Below, piece by piece: positions 38,157 to 50,585 of a stretch of DNA of 64,000 bases; within the stretch, counting starts at the first letter, position 1; every line of letters starts with the position of its first letter. The stretch comes from Lasioglossum baleicum (Eukaryota > Arthropoda > Insecta > Hymenoptera > Halictidae). The stretch spans positions 12,896,001 to 12,960,000 of the forward strand of contig NC_134930.1 of assembly GCF_051020765.1 (NCBI RefSeq). The letters run 5' to 3'. The notes below the pieces were generated by a model. The model saw only the letters and a list, made by a program, of their open reading frames with translations, had not been told where the DNA came from and ran no database searches. The translations under genes and the position numbers were made by a program.

Positions 38157-40379
38157 TTTCTTCAAAGTTTCAAGGTAGACCGAATTTCGTTTCGGATATA
38201 GCATAAACAATCACATAGGAATCGAGAGGTTCAGGGAACTGGTTCTATGGAAGCCACACACACACACACAGCTCGAGAGGAGATTCTCCCCGCAGACACG
38301 GGTTCTACCCTGTGAACAGCTCTCGTGCAGCAGCTAGGACGTGAAACAGATTTTTGCGGACTGGGTCGCGGGACGGTCGTAAACTGCGGGCTCGGGGTCC
38401 GGCAAAAACCGCGTGACGTGTGTTCGGTCTAGACATTGGTCTTACTTAAGCGGCGACTAACGTCACCTATCGCCGGTAGTCGGCTTCGTTTAATTTCCAT
38501 AAGAACAATTTCGCGGTGCATAATGAGCGTTCTGCTCGACCGGCTCCCGGTTCACCGTTATTAAATTCTCGGTAGAAAGTGAACCGATACCGAAGGCACC
38601 GGTCCACTGCGGTGGCGTTGCCGATTTAACGATCTCCGGCTCGGATTAGGGGTGTCGCTCGCGAGCATTATCGTGAAATATACATTATTAATGGAAATTC
38701 AACAGGCACTCTGCGCTTTCGGACTGCTCTCTTTGTTCGGGACCGACGCGACGCCCTCTCCGTATAACTGAAGGGGGCCGAGGGCAGGGGCAACCGTAAA
38801 AAATCGTTGAACCCTTTCAATGTACGCGCCGTGTCTAGTATAGTGATTACCAGTAGGCGGTAAAACATACCGCGAGCCACGATCCCTACGGTGCATAATT
38901 TTAAGAAGACGTTTTTGCGGTGATAGGCGAGGAACAGTTTGTTCCACGAACTTCTTCCAACCTGTTGCGAACCGTGTTTCTCTTGCAAATAATGCTGCCT
39001 ACTTCATTATTTAGTCTACCTATCGCGCCGGTTCTTCGAATCGTCTGGTTCGTTGTTCCGCGAATCAGAAATGAATTGGTTTCGTGAATTATTTATGTAC
39101 CTCCGATAGTTTTGGAGAACAGTTCAAGTAAAATGTACCAAAGATGCTAATGAGTGATGATGATCACAATCTAAATTTATTGTTGTTAGCAAAGATGTTT
39201 GCGGCGAATAGATCGAACCGAAGCCGATCTCGAGTCGATCATTTCCTCGAACCTATCGAAATGGCGGCATTACGTAATTTCGGCCCCCGATTTCACGTAT
39301 TTCACGAAACGCCCACGGACCCGGGCGTCGGTGTCGACACTCGATTTCCTTACGAGCATCAATTAGCGGGCCTGATCGATCGACGCGATGCAAATCGCAT
39401 CCCACCCGCGGGATCGTTATCCGTGCTATCCGAATTCGTCGAATGAACCGACCCAGCCGAAATTGATTTATCGCTCGTATAAATAGCCATGGGTTCCGAA
39501 TGGGATCTCCGGACAAGCAGCCGGGCCTGATGGCGTAACACACATCGCCGCCGAAATTCATCCCTGGGCAGCCGGACCGGGCCCGACCGGATCCGGGCCG
39601 AACAAAAATCGACGGGACCGACTTGGGACTCTCTTTTAATTACAGGAACCGCGACCGTATTTTTTACTCCCCACCTACCTAAGGAGCCTTTTAGGCTGTC
39701 AGTCGGTACGTCCTACCCGGTTGATGGTCTGCACTCTAATACGGACTGTCGACCGGGAAGAATCGTGACTAAACGCATTTCGATAAAGGCACACGATCCG
39801 AAACCGAGATACCGGAGGCGACACCGGACGAGGGATGAGACCCTCGATTAGGATAGTCGGACATCGTGTACCGACTCCTACGGATTGAGACGTAACTCTA
39901 GGGGGGTGGCCTGGACCGGGGAACTCGTGGGTCAAAAGTCATCCTGGATGGAAGACAGGCCTCGCGATATCCCAAGACAATGGACCCACGGCCAACCGTG
40001 TGATTAATGATTCGATCGCGGATACGTGTGTGTCTGTCGTCTGCCTTCGATACGGCGTTTAATTAATTTTTCCTGTGTCTTCCTGTGAAGCTGTTTGATA
40101 CGGGGGGAGTTGCTGATCGCGTATCTGTTACGTAAATCGTAACCTGCGAATTGATTCGTTGTTATTTGACTGCGATTATAAGACACTGAAATGAAAACAA
40201 TTTATTTATTAGTTTTTTTATTTTTAAGGTTTTCACATCTCTCCATTTTGTAGTTTCTGTTACCATTAACGAATAGTACGTTGACTAATCACCATAATTT
40301 GTTGCTTACCCACGCGTATAAGAAGAATGCACGACAATCACGTTGATTGACGTTCAAATAAAATTTAGTTGCAGGTAAA
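38157..40379. other. GC-rich non-coding block
   Basis: A (CA)8 microsatellite at 38255-38270. Frames at 38668-39561 overlap on opposite strands without support. No exon or repeat element recognised. Confidence 0.45.
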
Positions 40380-40495
40380 GCTTAAATTAAAATTGAAGAT
40401 CTGTAATAATCCTGTAATTGTTTTTGTTGATCGAAACGCTACAGAACATTTGCATTGTAAAATCAGACATTTCATGTGCAACAACTTAATTTAAC
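40380..40495 (-). mobile_element. mariner-like terminus with partial interior
   Basis: Reverse complement of 40455-40495 reads AAGTTGTTGCACATGAAATG then TCTGATTTTACAATGCAAATG, matching 25452-25490. Farther in, AATTAAAATTGAAGATC echoes the inner arm of foldback 2 (AATTAGAATTGAAGATA). Confidence 0.6.
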
Positions 40496-42540
40496 AATGT
40501 AAACGCGTTGACGTTGGTCTTTCACGATGCTGTTACTTGAACACTCACTTGAGCGACAGTTTCAGTTCTCCCAACACGTTAGAACTATTTTTAAGAACAT
40601 TGTTCTGTGTTAAAGAGCGTACGGAGATTTTTTTGGCAGACTGTACGTTCTTTATTAGCAGTTACATTCCGTTTAAAACGTACCGTAACGGAGAGACTGT
40701 CATTCAGTCGCACCTACGATTCTTTTTACGTTAACCCAGTTCGGTTTAATGTTCTTGTTGGATTTTTCTTGCTGGACTTGTCGGTCTCCGTGTTCCGTGC
40801 GTTGCGTCACGCGCTGAGACCTCGTCACCGCACCGCGAGGGAACAATTTTCGCTCGGAGCGGATCGGATCGAGCGGAGCAGAGCAGAGCGGAGTGGCGGG
40901 GCTATCTGCTCGCACGCGACTCTATTCTCGCGGAGAAAGTACTACGCGCGAGTAACGACCCTCGCGAGCATTCGGCATTCGACTTCACGCCACCGAGAGA
41001 TTTACTCGCGTGTACCACCGGTTTTGTCGCTCGTTTGTTTTTAAAGCAGCGCGTACACCTACCGCCGTTGTAGTTAGTTTGTCGGAGGATTACTCCCGGC
41101 ACACCGGGGTTACGATATTTATGCGGCAAAGATCCAGTCGAGTGCACTTTAAAGGCTAGGTATTAAATCAGCAGGGCTTATTCTATAATCAGCGACTGGA
41201 ATTGTGCGGGCATTTTATCGGATTAGTTGATGAAACGACGCCCTGTCACTTCGATCGTCGTGCACGTGTCTCGTGCATTACCTGTGGCTCCGTTCTTCGT
41301 GGTAATTGAAGGTTTCTGTTCGATCTGTGTGCACGACATTCGTAGCTCGCACTGTATTTACCACGGAATATTCAAGTGTTCTTCAAATCGGATATATTTC
41401 TCCGATCAGGAATAGGGGACTCGTTGATTCCTCAATTAATTAAAACAGGTGAAATAAGAATGAATTCTGAGGTTCATTGTGGCAAGAATTAATGAAATTA
41501 GTCTGAAACTTGAATGGTAACGGTTTATTTAACATGTTTAGTGATACCACACACAATAATACGATGGTATTACACATTTATAACATACACGTATATATTT
41601 TTATGTTTCTGTAAGCCTATTATACACAACAAAATTACGTCCCTTCTTACCACGTTTTTGTTGGACACGATGCTACTCCTCAGTCCGTGAAAGAACATCT
41701 GCATTATGAAATTCGTCAAAGTCGCAATTAGTACAGTAATTTCGAGATACGGTCGCACCGCATCATCAATTAGAGCTGTTGACGAAAGTTCTTACAAAAA
41801 CCACGGGTGACCTTGAAATTCTCTTGTCGCGTCAGGTAAAAAATGACCACCTGTGTCCACTAAATCGACTTCATAAATGTTCCCGTCAAGGAGCAAGCAC
41901 TCGCTGCCACTATTCATTTCCTCGCAAAACTTTTGTAAAATGAACCATACTTCTTGTCAGAATGTATTCTGACAATATCAGTGCCTTGAACCGTCCCGAC
42001 TATCGGAATCTGGATAGTTTGCAGGAACCTCGAAACAGGCTTTTCAGTCGCGTTTCGTGCAACTACCGAGGCACTACTGTAGAGCGTTTGATTGCTCGGT
42101 CACGCGGCGGTAATTAGTCAGAGGAGTACGACAAAGTCATAAACCAAACCGTTTGACGGCAGGTTACCCTATAGATCTGTCACATCCGTCATACAGACGC
42201 ATTCAGCTGACGCAACGAGGCATCGAACAATCGTACATAGAACACCCACTGAGCTGGCTCGGTTACATCACAGCTTACCGGTCGGTCCCGAGTGCTCGAA
42301 CTTCAGCCACGTCGTTTTCCGCCGCGGCGAAACCGTCTCGCGTCTGTTGCGCATGGACAAACGCACACACGTGCGTACTCGGGCGACACACGGGAACGCG
42401 AACGCAAACGCGCACAAGCTCGATCACGCGTGGCTGTATTCCGCTCGGCCGGTCGCGATAGAAAGTGAAAATAAGTTCTCCGTTTAAACGCGGACTCTCG
42501 GCTTTCCTCGTTCCGGAAGTGGTCCGCGGCGAGGCCAATT
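40496..42540. other. Non-coding; short perfect palindrome at 41954-41975
   Basis: TTGTCAGAAT and ATTCTGACAA (41954-41975) form a perfect 10-bp hairpin with a 2-base loop. At 40858-40893 a GGAGCGGATCGGATCGAGCGG-like purine/CpG tandem drives frames on both strands. No exon recognised. Confidence 0.45.
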
Positions 42541-42776
42541 AGAGACGTCTGTCCACCGCGGTAGGACTCTCAGTCTGACTCTTCATTAGCACCGAGAGCA
42601 GCCCGGTAAGTTCAAGGCCGACGCTCATTCGGAGCCGAGACGAAGAACCGGGAGAGGCAAGCAGCGAGCGCGGCGCGTTCGTTTGTAGGTACGCGGCTCG
42701 AACAAGCAGTACCTTTCCATTTCAGTCGGCGTGCACCGCTACCGCGGGCATCATCATCATTATCATCATCATTATC
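42541..42776 (+). promoter_or_regulatory. Candidate promoter / first noncoding exon region
   Basis: Two insect initiator-like TCAGTC sequences occur (near 42570 and 42723) in a CpG-rich block. A consensus 5' splice site CCG|GTAAGT lies at 42605/42606. No protein start is associated. A CAT/ATT trinucleotide run at 42749-42776 closes the block. The motifs are seen; promoter function is inference. Confidence 0.3.
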
Positions 42777-44465
42777 TGCAGCAGTTTAGTCGTCACCCAT
42801 TTACGCACGCCAATCGCGTGCGAGAGCGGGGCACGCGGTCCAGACGCGCGGTCCAGACGCGCGGCGACTAAAGGAAAACTTTGATCCGCTAAGTGTCCGG
42901 GTGCCAGCATCGCGGGGTGACGTGAACACCTTATACTGTCATAAATCATCGGCGAGATCATTTCCAGTGGTTCTTGTCGCTCCGGGAGTAATAGGTCAGG
43001 TGCTGTTCTTCGTTACCGCGGAGGTCGTCCTCGAGGAGAGGTCGGAGAGCATTCTGTTGATTATTCACTCTTTTGCGTACAGAGACCAAGTATCGCTATA
43101 TAATGGTACATATATTTTAGTTTTCTCGTAGCTGGACACGTCAAGGACTTGTCATCTTTGATTCCTTAAACGGAACCATATATTTTCTTATGAACCAATC
43201 GATGCAGCTTTTTATTTTAATAGCAGTCTAATAATTAGGCACATCCACAAATAGCTAGGCTTATACAATATATAAAGTTCGAGTAACTGACAGTGTCTCT
43301 GCTTCTACTTCTGACCACGCAACTGAAAATAACCAAAAGTAGAAGCAGTAAGCGCGCGATTAAACTTTCGCTTCCCGCATGTAAACGCGGCACCTTTGAC
43401 TGTCGCATCGCTCGATTGTATCCTAAAAGACTCGAGAAGTGTAGTAACCTCGAGTCTCAGCGGAGATCAGACGATCGAGTGAGAATAAAATAGAGCCGCG
43501 GAAAGTCCGTACTCTCTTGTGAATTACTGTAAAGTCTAAATGAACAAAGGCCCCGTGATCCGTCGATGTTACACAACAAAAGTAAATCCCCGACACGTAA
43601 CACCTTTCCTGAGACATTCCGCTCTAAAGTCGCCGATGTTCAGTGAAACAGAACCCGGCGCATGGCGTGTCGTTTCGCAACGCGAACCTCGATCGAGTGG
43701 TGTAACACGGGGTGTGTTTTTCTCTTCCCGGTTTTACGCGTAACACGATTTTTCCCGTTGCACGACACCGAGGTGCCACATAATGATCCGGCAGCTGCTC
43801 ATCATCGTTGCGTCCTATGCAATAAGTCCGATCTGTGACTCGGCGCGTCCAATGTGGATCACTTGTCCGCCGTTGATCAGCTAGAAGCAGCGCTGCAGCC
43901 CCCGTAGTTCAGCTTTAAAGCTCAATTATTTATATACGGGGCTCGCCGGTGATTCGCCGATGCGATGATTACGCCAATCATAATACGGCCGGACCGCTAA
44001 GAGCCGGCCATTGTGATTGGCCCGTCGCGGATCAGGCTAACTACTCGCAGAAATCAAAGAAAATAGAAACAAGACCGATCCTCAATCACCTGTAATTGTA
44101 CTCCGTCTGTCCCGCCGCTACACCCTTGATACTTAGCGATGCACAATCTTCTCTTCGCGGCTCGCTTCTGCGTGTCTGTTACCACGCTTGCCGATCCAGC
44201 TGGTTACTTTCGTGTTTACAGCCGTATTTATTAAGACGACATGCACATCCTGCGCGACTGATCACGGACCGAGGCGGCTGGCTATTCCCCCTTCGCATGA
44301 TATCGTTATTAAATGATCCGATTTTTACGCGGCTCTGATACCTGCGACTGACGACCCTGCGGAATCCCATGCATCTTGTGTGGTTTTTCCTCGACTTGGT
44401 CAGTTTTCACGATTACACAGAATATCTTTTGAACTTCATTATTTGTTCCTGAATTCCATTCTTAT
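42777..44465. other. Non-coding, nothing recognised
   Basis: GC-rich to about 44000, with a tandem GGTCCAGACGCGC repeat near 42838-42864. Short frames lack support. Confidence 0.45.
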
Positions 44466-44912
44466 ATTTAGGTTTTCATCGCTCAAATCATTATAATTTA
44501 AATGCCTCCCTGGCGAGAGTACGCTTCATTTCGGATGGTTCTTACGAATGCGGAGCGGAGGCTCAGGATCTCAATCATATCATCTGGCAATGTCCAGAAT
44601 ATGATTCAGAACGAGAACACCTGTTTGAACTGCTCCTTAATCGTAAACACTATCCTCCCTACACTATTAATTTTTTTCTAAGCGTACTAGATATTACAGC
44701 GCTAATGTTTATTTTTAACTTTATTAAAAAATGTAAGATTAGGATTTAGCGCCTAACGTTTATACTATATGTATAATTCCACTTTATACATACTATGTGT
44801 TATATACTTCTCTATCTTTTTGTATAATGTCATAATAATGTATGCTATATAAACTAAACTAGGTTTACGGCATCAATAAATAAATAATTATTATTATTAT
44901 TTAGGTTTTCAT
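44466..44912 (+). mobile_element. 5'-truncated non-LTR retrotransposon, 14-bp TSD
   Basis: ATTTAGGTTTTCAT stands at 44466-44479 and again at 44899-44912, a clean target-site duplication. Between them are the last 89 codons of a reverse-transcriptase ORF, a 3' UTR of about 130 bp and a tail of TAAATAAATAATTATTATTATT type at the 3' junction. Truncated 5' end, direct repeats of variable length and a simple-repeat tail are the signature of target-primed reverse transcription. Clade is probably I/Jockey-like, from the C-terminal motif; this is inference. The near-perfect duplication suggests a fairly recent insertion. Confidence 0.9.
44480..44749 (+). pseudogene. ORF2 C-terminal fragment of a non-LTR retrotransposon
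   Basis: The frame is open from the truncation point to TAG at 44747-44749 (89 residues, no start codon). It contains a zinc-knuckle-like arrangement, residues 24-38: Cys, then GAEAQDLNHIIWQC, i.e. C-x10-H-x4-C with the H(I)(I/L)W.CP signature common at the C-terminus of insect non-LTR polymerase proteins. The stretch before it, NHYNLNASLARV, also fits that family. No frameshift is seen. The reverse transcriptase and endonuclease domains are missing, so the piece is inactive. Confidence 0.85.
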
Positions 44913-45999
44913 GATCCAGTTTCATAGGCAAAATAGATCCTTTGAATTCATCCAGAGAAATAAGTTGAATATCACTCATTTGTTAGAATCTGCTTCATTC
45001 GAGCTACAAGCAGCGATACAGAATTGAAGAAATTTTCTTCTAACATTTCCTTCGTTGTTCGTCACAGAAATCTGCTACAAGCATCAACAGTCTTTTGATT
45101 GATTTCAAGCTCAACAAGACTGGGATGATACGATATGTAAATTCGTCCCAGAAACGGGGCCCATTTTGCGTCGAGCAAAATGTAATTCAGTATTCTGCTA
45201 TGTAACTTTCTAGAACCAACGGAACCCACTCGCGGCCCATATTCTGTAAATTGCGGTTCTTCCAGCGCTCCCCGCGGCCCGCGCTTCTGTCATTTTCTCA
45301 GATCATCGCCTACCGTTCGATGTCTCAATCCCCGAGTTAACCAACGCAATCCGTGGAGTCGGTCGAGTATCATCCTTCGCGGCCACCTTCTTCCACGAGC
45401 GAATCGAGTTCACCAGACGATCTCTGCCACCCTCGCACATCGACAATCCAAGGTGTCTCGCGCCAAGTATAGCGGTGATCGAATAAGCTAGCAGGTGGCA
45501 AAGAGGATGATGACACTGGTCGGGTACATTAAAGGCGAATTTTTCGCTTTAGATATGTACATGCTGATGATTCATCTGCAATTATAAGTGTCGAGATCGT
45601 TTTCATTCAAGTTCCATCCCAAGTGAATGAAGTGAAAGAAGTATTAAAAATGGTGAAAATTGAGAAACGAATAATAACAATTTCCAACATTTTTAATCAT
45701 TTGTGATAAAGCAATTATTCAATTTTTATGAGGTTGTCAGAAAACATGAGGATCTAGAAGACACGTCTTTCTAAATTTTCTTCAACTAAAATGTAGTAAA
45801 AAGCAACTTTTACTTATTTCGACTCTAAAAAGAACCCAGTATCCCAACCACTAAAAATTCAGTGTCTTCTGCTCTGCCACAAATTGCTGAACACGCCCAC
45901 TAAGACTTAACCCAGGCTCTGGGAAATCTGCACGGTACCCCGGCAAAGACACGGCGTTCACTTGCGCTGGTTTTCGGTGTGGGACCTTGACCGAGTGAC
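44913..45999. other. Non-coding, nothing recognised
   Basis: Mixed composition, no repeat ends or exons recognised. Confidence 0.45.
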
Positions 46000-46243
46000 G
46001 TTCTCCAAGCGGCAAAGGCAACGGCAAAGGCAGGGGAGCAGCAGCAGCAACAACGCGTGCATCAGGAGCAACGAGCACAGGTAACATCGTAGAGCAGAGG
46101 AGAGGAGAGCATAGCAGCACACACAGCATCAGCCTTGCCTGGTGTACCCGGGCATCGGTGCACCAGACCCGAGCGGCGTGTGTGTATACCTGTTAAAGTC
46201 CTTATGTCCGTTGCTTCATCCGTTTCACCGTCCATCCGTGCTG

Positions 46244-46304
46244 CGTTCGTTCGTCCGTCCGTCTGTCTGTCGGTTCGTCCTTACGTCCGTCCGTCCGTCC
46301 GTGC
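46244..46304 (+). repeat. GTCC/GTCT tetranucleotide repeat
   Basis: Alternating GTCC, GTCT and GTTC units with short interruptions. Confidence 0.9.
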
Positions 46305-46771
46305 ATTCTCTCCTGCCTGTCTCTGTCGGGGCCCGGTCCGGTACGTCGGTGGGATAGGACGGAGCCGCGGTGGAAGGAGTAGTAAGCGGCCTACGCAGTA
46401 TCAAGCTGGGTCCCAGCTTTTATTAGTTCTTCGGCGCTCGGCGGAGAACGGTGCGTGCCGAAGGAGTGGTAGCCCCTAAGTCGCGTCGCAGGTCCGGAAT
46501 TACCTAACGACCCCGTAATCGGTGCGAGCGAGTCGTCGAAGTGAATCGTACAGGTACAGCACCAGGGTACCCCGGGATACTTGATCCCGTTGAGTCGTCA
46601 GCTCAGAGAATCGGTCCCGATCGATCGCGATCGTTTTTCGAATAAACGAACACGCGTGTGGTATTAAGCTACGAAGCAGTGACCTTTCGGGGAACAAGTG
46701 TTTGCCAGACGGTTCGGATAAAGTTGTTGGTTCTTGGTATCGAGTGTTAGCGCGTGCCCAACGACCTAACA

Positions 46772-46838
46772 GTGAAGAAGAGAGATAGAGGGAGAGAGGG
46801 AGAGAGAGAGAGAGGGAGAGAGTTGGAGAAAAAGGAGT
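46772..46838 (+). repeat. GA-rich microsatellite
   Basis: Runs of GAGAGAGG and AGAGAGAG over about 65 bp with few interruptions. Confidence 0.9.
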
Positions 46839-47644
46839 AGGCTAGCCAGGGTGAAGAAGGGAAGCAAGCCAGAGAGTATCTAGGGGATGCTGTGTTCTTA
46901 GCCGATCGATGATAATCGTCGCTAGGACGTCGTCGCGTCGCATCAGGATCGGGCGCAAGGTGTTTGTCTCGCCGGGTCCCACGGGACGAGACACCCGGCT
47001 GCCACGGTGGCAGTGACAGTTGCTGTACGTGAGAGTGTTTTGTTCGGTAGAACCACGAGCCGGGTCCTCTCCCTCGATCCTCGTTCGATCCTCTTCTTGC
47101 TGGCACGTCGCGGTCAAGGGGGATATCCTTAAAGAGCACACCAGAGCTACTACCGATCGGAATGCTACCGTGCCAGTGAAGGTAAATTGAATTCTGAAAT
47201 TCGAGCGGTCTGCCATTGGCGGGTGCGTTCGCAGTGCGCAAGGAACTAATGCGTGGCATCCTCGTCCCGGTGACGGATCGTCCGTCACTGGTCGTCGTTC
47301 GTCGTCGTCTCGGACGAGTCTGTTCGCCTGAGAGCTTTGTCGGCCAGGCGGATTGACTCGTCGCCGACGTTCGATCGTCTCTCCCATCCATCTTGCCACG
47401 GGAATAACCGTGATCGTCGACCGCTGTGACGGGAAGTGGCGCGCGTTCAAGGAGATCGGCCCGCGAACAGGTGTCATCTTTGAGGGATCGGAACCGAGAC
47501 TTACCGAACGCCGCCGCTCCATCTGAAGTGCAGTGCAACGGAACGTAGCGCGTCGCTTCGTTGATCGCTCGAGTTGGTGTTACGTAAATGTTTGTCGCTG
47601 AAACGGCTTCTGTGTGTCGCGAGAGGCCTTCGGGAATTCAGGCT

Positions 47645-47667
47645 GCAAACACTCCGGGAGTGTTTGC
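47645..47667. repeat. Perfect 23-bp palindrome
   Basis: GCAAACACTCC, one central G, GGAGTGTTTGC. Both halves are exact reverse complements of 11 bp. It lies at the end of the CpG-rich block and could be a dimeric protein binding site; no factor is identified. Confidence 0.85.
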
Positions 47668-48719
47668 GATTAGGCCGACCAATGATGATGTGCGAAACAC
47701 GTGAGACGATCCGCTAACGAGGTTGCAAATTGCTTCAGCGCCGCGGCGGCCGGCTAGATTTTCTTCGGCTCCCTCGAAGAACGAACTTGCCGTGCACCGC
47801 TTTTCTTTTCGCCGCGTACACGTCACGACGTTCCCCGCACGACGACACGTACGTTTTACGGGTTGACTGACAAATCACGTTCACAATGAGATCACTGTAA
47901 TTATCGCGGTCGTGGCGGGACACGGGACATCTAACACGCGACATCGCTCGCGTCTCGCGTCGGCCCCCGTCAAACGGTCCCGGGAACGGGAAACGTTAAT
48001 CGAAAGGGAAATGACTTTCGTTGCGAATAGATTAGAGACGGGAACGCGACTTACTCTACCGGTAGATTGGATCTCGTCGGCGATAGGAAAACCAGAAATC
48101 CGAAGGGGTGGGGGCGGGGAGGGCGACGTCTCGTTCGCCCGGAGATCAATTAACGCGCTTTAACCGACACTTTAATCAGCACTCCGCAAGATGAGAGTGA
48201 ACGCTCCGTTGACGCGATTGGACGCTTGTCCGAACGTTGTCGGTCTGGAATTTTGATTATTGGGACGGACACGTGATCGTGAGACGGACAGGGCTGAATT
48301 ATTGCGGTTTCCTTTTTCTTGTTGTATCTCGACTATCTACTTAGAGCGTGATTTCCCATGGACAATTAAATTCTTGACTCCAGGCAGTGATTGTTAGGTA
48401 GATCATTGTCAGAAAGTGGAATGTTCGTTTTTCATCTTTAGCCACAATTTGCCAAGAATATCTTGTTCTTTTGCATCTCATTTTAAACCAAGGACCAATG
48501 TTATGCATTTTTATGGGCAATACTTATTTCGCACATGAATGAAAATTCAATTTTTTTCTGAACTGTCGATTCATTGTTAATTTGTATCTAGAGGGTGATA
48601 TTTACTTACAATCCTCCTAATCAGTCGTACCGAACCGCTGCAATTAATTATTAGATCTAAAGTTGGACAAGTGAGCTTGATAAATAAACAAACTAATTCA
48701 AAGAATTTACAGATACTAT
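47668..48719. other. Non-coding, nothing recognised
   Basis: GC-rich to about 48260 and AT-rich afterwards. No exon or repeat end recognised. Confidence 0.45.
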
Positions 48720-48813
48720 TGTATTGTGTTGAACTCGTTTAAATTATTATGTAGTTCCTGTATATTGAGATCAACGCAGAGCATTTTTATTTTACATAGA
48801 AATCCGTACTCTA
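48720..48813 (-). mobile_element. hAT-like MITE fragment, one end only
   Basis: Reverse complement begins TAGAGTACGGATTTCTATGT and continues with AAAATAAAAATGCTCTGC, matching the left end of the family. The other terminus is not found upstream. Confidence 0.65.
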
Positions 48814-49390
48814 ATACCTACTGTATTATACTAAAACAACTGTTAGCACTTCGGAAAACGAATTTCGAAGAAATTAGAGCATTCCCAGACGGTTGCGGGT
48901 TGTTTGAAAATAAATTAAACGGAGCTCGGTTCCATGGAGCGTGCGGGTATTGGAAAAGTTCGGCGCGGCGGAGAAAAGGACGAGTGAGAACGAAATGGAA
49001 ATGGAGGTCTGAACGCGTTCGGTTCGGATAAAAATTCGGGCCGATGTTGACGCGCAATAAAAGGGCCACGTGGAGCTTGACACAGTTACGAGGCACGTCG
49101 TCGTCCTGTTTCAGCGTCCTTCTCGACACGTCCCTCGTTAAGTCCAGAAATAGACGCCGGCGAGGGCTTATGAACAGCTCAATCCTTTTGCTTCTCTTTT
49201 CTCCCTTTCTTCTGCTCGCTCTTTTGTTTCGCCTGTCCGCTCGCAGCGAGCTTCGCGGAATGAAGATCGCGCCTCGATCTGACGTGCGAATCCCCGCGGC
49301 TCACCCGTGACCGAATCCCTCGTCTTTTATTGCGTCGAGAATACGTCGCCGCGACGCGATCATACTTCCAAAATGCACTCGATGCAGAAA

Positions 49391-49614
49391 TTAACCCTCC
49401 GTCAGCAACCTGGGTCGTTTATGTCCGCAGCGAAATGCTTTCTTTCTAATATGTACTTTTTCCATTAATGCTTTAGACGTTTCAATGATTACATGTCAAA
49501 ATGGGGATTCTTATTATTCTAGAATTTTTTACATTTTTTGACACAGGAAGAACGGTAAAAAAATTAGTCTCAAACATAAATGACCTAGATTATCCACGGA
49601 TGAATAACCCTTAA
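49391..49614. mobile_element. TTAA-flanked inverted-repeat element (piggyBac-like, diverged)
   Basis: Between TTAA at 49391-49394 and TTAA at 49611-49614. TCCGTCAGC followed by AACCTGGGTCGTTTATGT (from 49398) is inverted as ACATAAATGACCTAGATTAT then CCACGGA (to 49600), about 27 bp with several mismatches. A similar TAACCCTC...TGGGTCCATTTCGACCCAG end lies at 57029-57066. Confidence 0.55.
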
Positions 49615-49649
49615 CTGGGTCCACTGGGACCCAGGCATGGAGCTTCCGT

Positions 49650-49830
49650 GATTCTCTGTCGTTTGGAGCTTGGTACTTGCCTCACAGTAATTTTCCGACA
49701 CTATTGAAAATTAATCCATTTGAGAAATTAGAACAAAAATTACAATTGGTCAGAACTGTGGAGGAAATATTAAAATTTGCTTTTTACAATTTCTTGATGT
49801 GGACCTGTATTGAAACGTTTAAAAGTTCTT
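49650..49830 (+). mobile_element. Fragment related to the Tc1-like foldback at 61 kb
   Basis: TTTTCCGACACTATTGAAAA (near 49689), then GAACTGTGGAGGAAATATTA and ACCTGTATTGAAACGTTTAA, follow the left arm of the 61365 element with substitutions. No right arm is visible. Confidence 0.55.
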
Positions 49831-50534
49831 ACGGAGGATGACCTTTCAAAGTTACCAACTGTTGCTATTGCGAAAATTAAATGATTACGAATCACGATTC
49901 GGGTCACGAACCCTCGACCTTGCCTGTAGTTGAAGTATGTCAGAGGAACACGTTTTCAGACGCAGTGCCCATCGAGCGGGAAATCTTCGAAAGTGATCGA
50001 ACGTCTCCCTTACGACTCCATTCATTCGCTTCGAGTTTTTTCGCAACACAGGAATCGATGTTAAATTCGAAAAGATCAAGATAGATTTTAGCCCATTGAC
50101 ACACAATATAAGCAAGCCTTGCTTTTGTAAACTACTTGATAAAAATCTGCATTGCAATTTTTAAACAGTTTATATTCACCTCGACGACATAATTAAATTC
50201 AAGTCAAAGGACAATGATACTGACGCGTTGCTATATTAGACAAATCCATTCTTAGAATTTCGAAATTTGCTCCAAGTAGAAAAGGAAAGTAATGGTCAGA
50301 CAGGCATACGCAGGAATCATGCGTACCCAAAAATTGTGCTAGTGTAGGTTCTCTCCAAAAACACATTCACGGTTTTCCTAGTAGTAATTGGTAAATTATG
50401 AAGATTTTATAGACATCTACAAAAAAATTCGAACTAAATAACAGTGTTTTATACGATGTATGCAGACTCATAATAATTGCACCTGCGTGCGCAAGTACAT
50501 TTAATTGTTTCTACCTTGTGCTATTTATAATAAC
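49831..50534. other. Non-coding, nothing recognised
   Basis: GATAAAAATCTGCATTGCAA near 50139 weakly resembles the mariner-like interior at 28231. No exon recognised. Confidence 0.4.
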
Positions 50535-50585
50535 TAGACTGCGGATGTTTATGCAATTTTTTATCTTTGTATGCAAATTTTGAGT
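50535..50585 (+). mobile_element. hAT-like MITE left end, truncated
   Basis: TAGACTGCGGATGTTTATGC at 50535 matches the terminus with one change. Similarity ends within about 50 bp. Confidence 0.65.

Larger units (their letters stand above)
46000..47644 (+). promoter_or_regulatory. CpG-rich, transcription-start-like block
   Basis: About 1.6 kb of CpG-dense DNA with simple repeats: GCA-rich at 46040-46060, GTCC/GTCT tetranucleotides at 46244-46304 and a GA-rich run at 46772-46838. Long frames appear on the - strand (46747-47538 and an overlapping frame) but encode Arg/Ser-rich sequence without domains. Possible + strand donors (CAG|GTAACA near 46080, AAG|GTAAAT near 47180) are non-ideal. It could be the promoter and 5' UTR of the gene whose coding exon lies at 58.5 kb. 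That link is speculative. Confidence 0.3.

Noticed and set aside
46747..47538. 263-codon - strand frame, the longest in the window, with an overlapping 226-codon frame
   Set aside because: Both overlap in different registers in CpG-rich DNA, are Arg/Ser/Pro-rich and include a GA microsatellite translated as Leu/Ser repeats. No domain or splice support.
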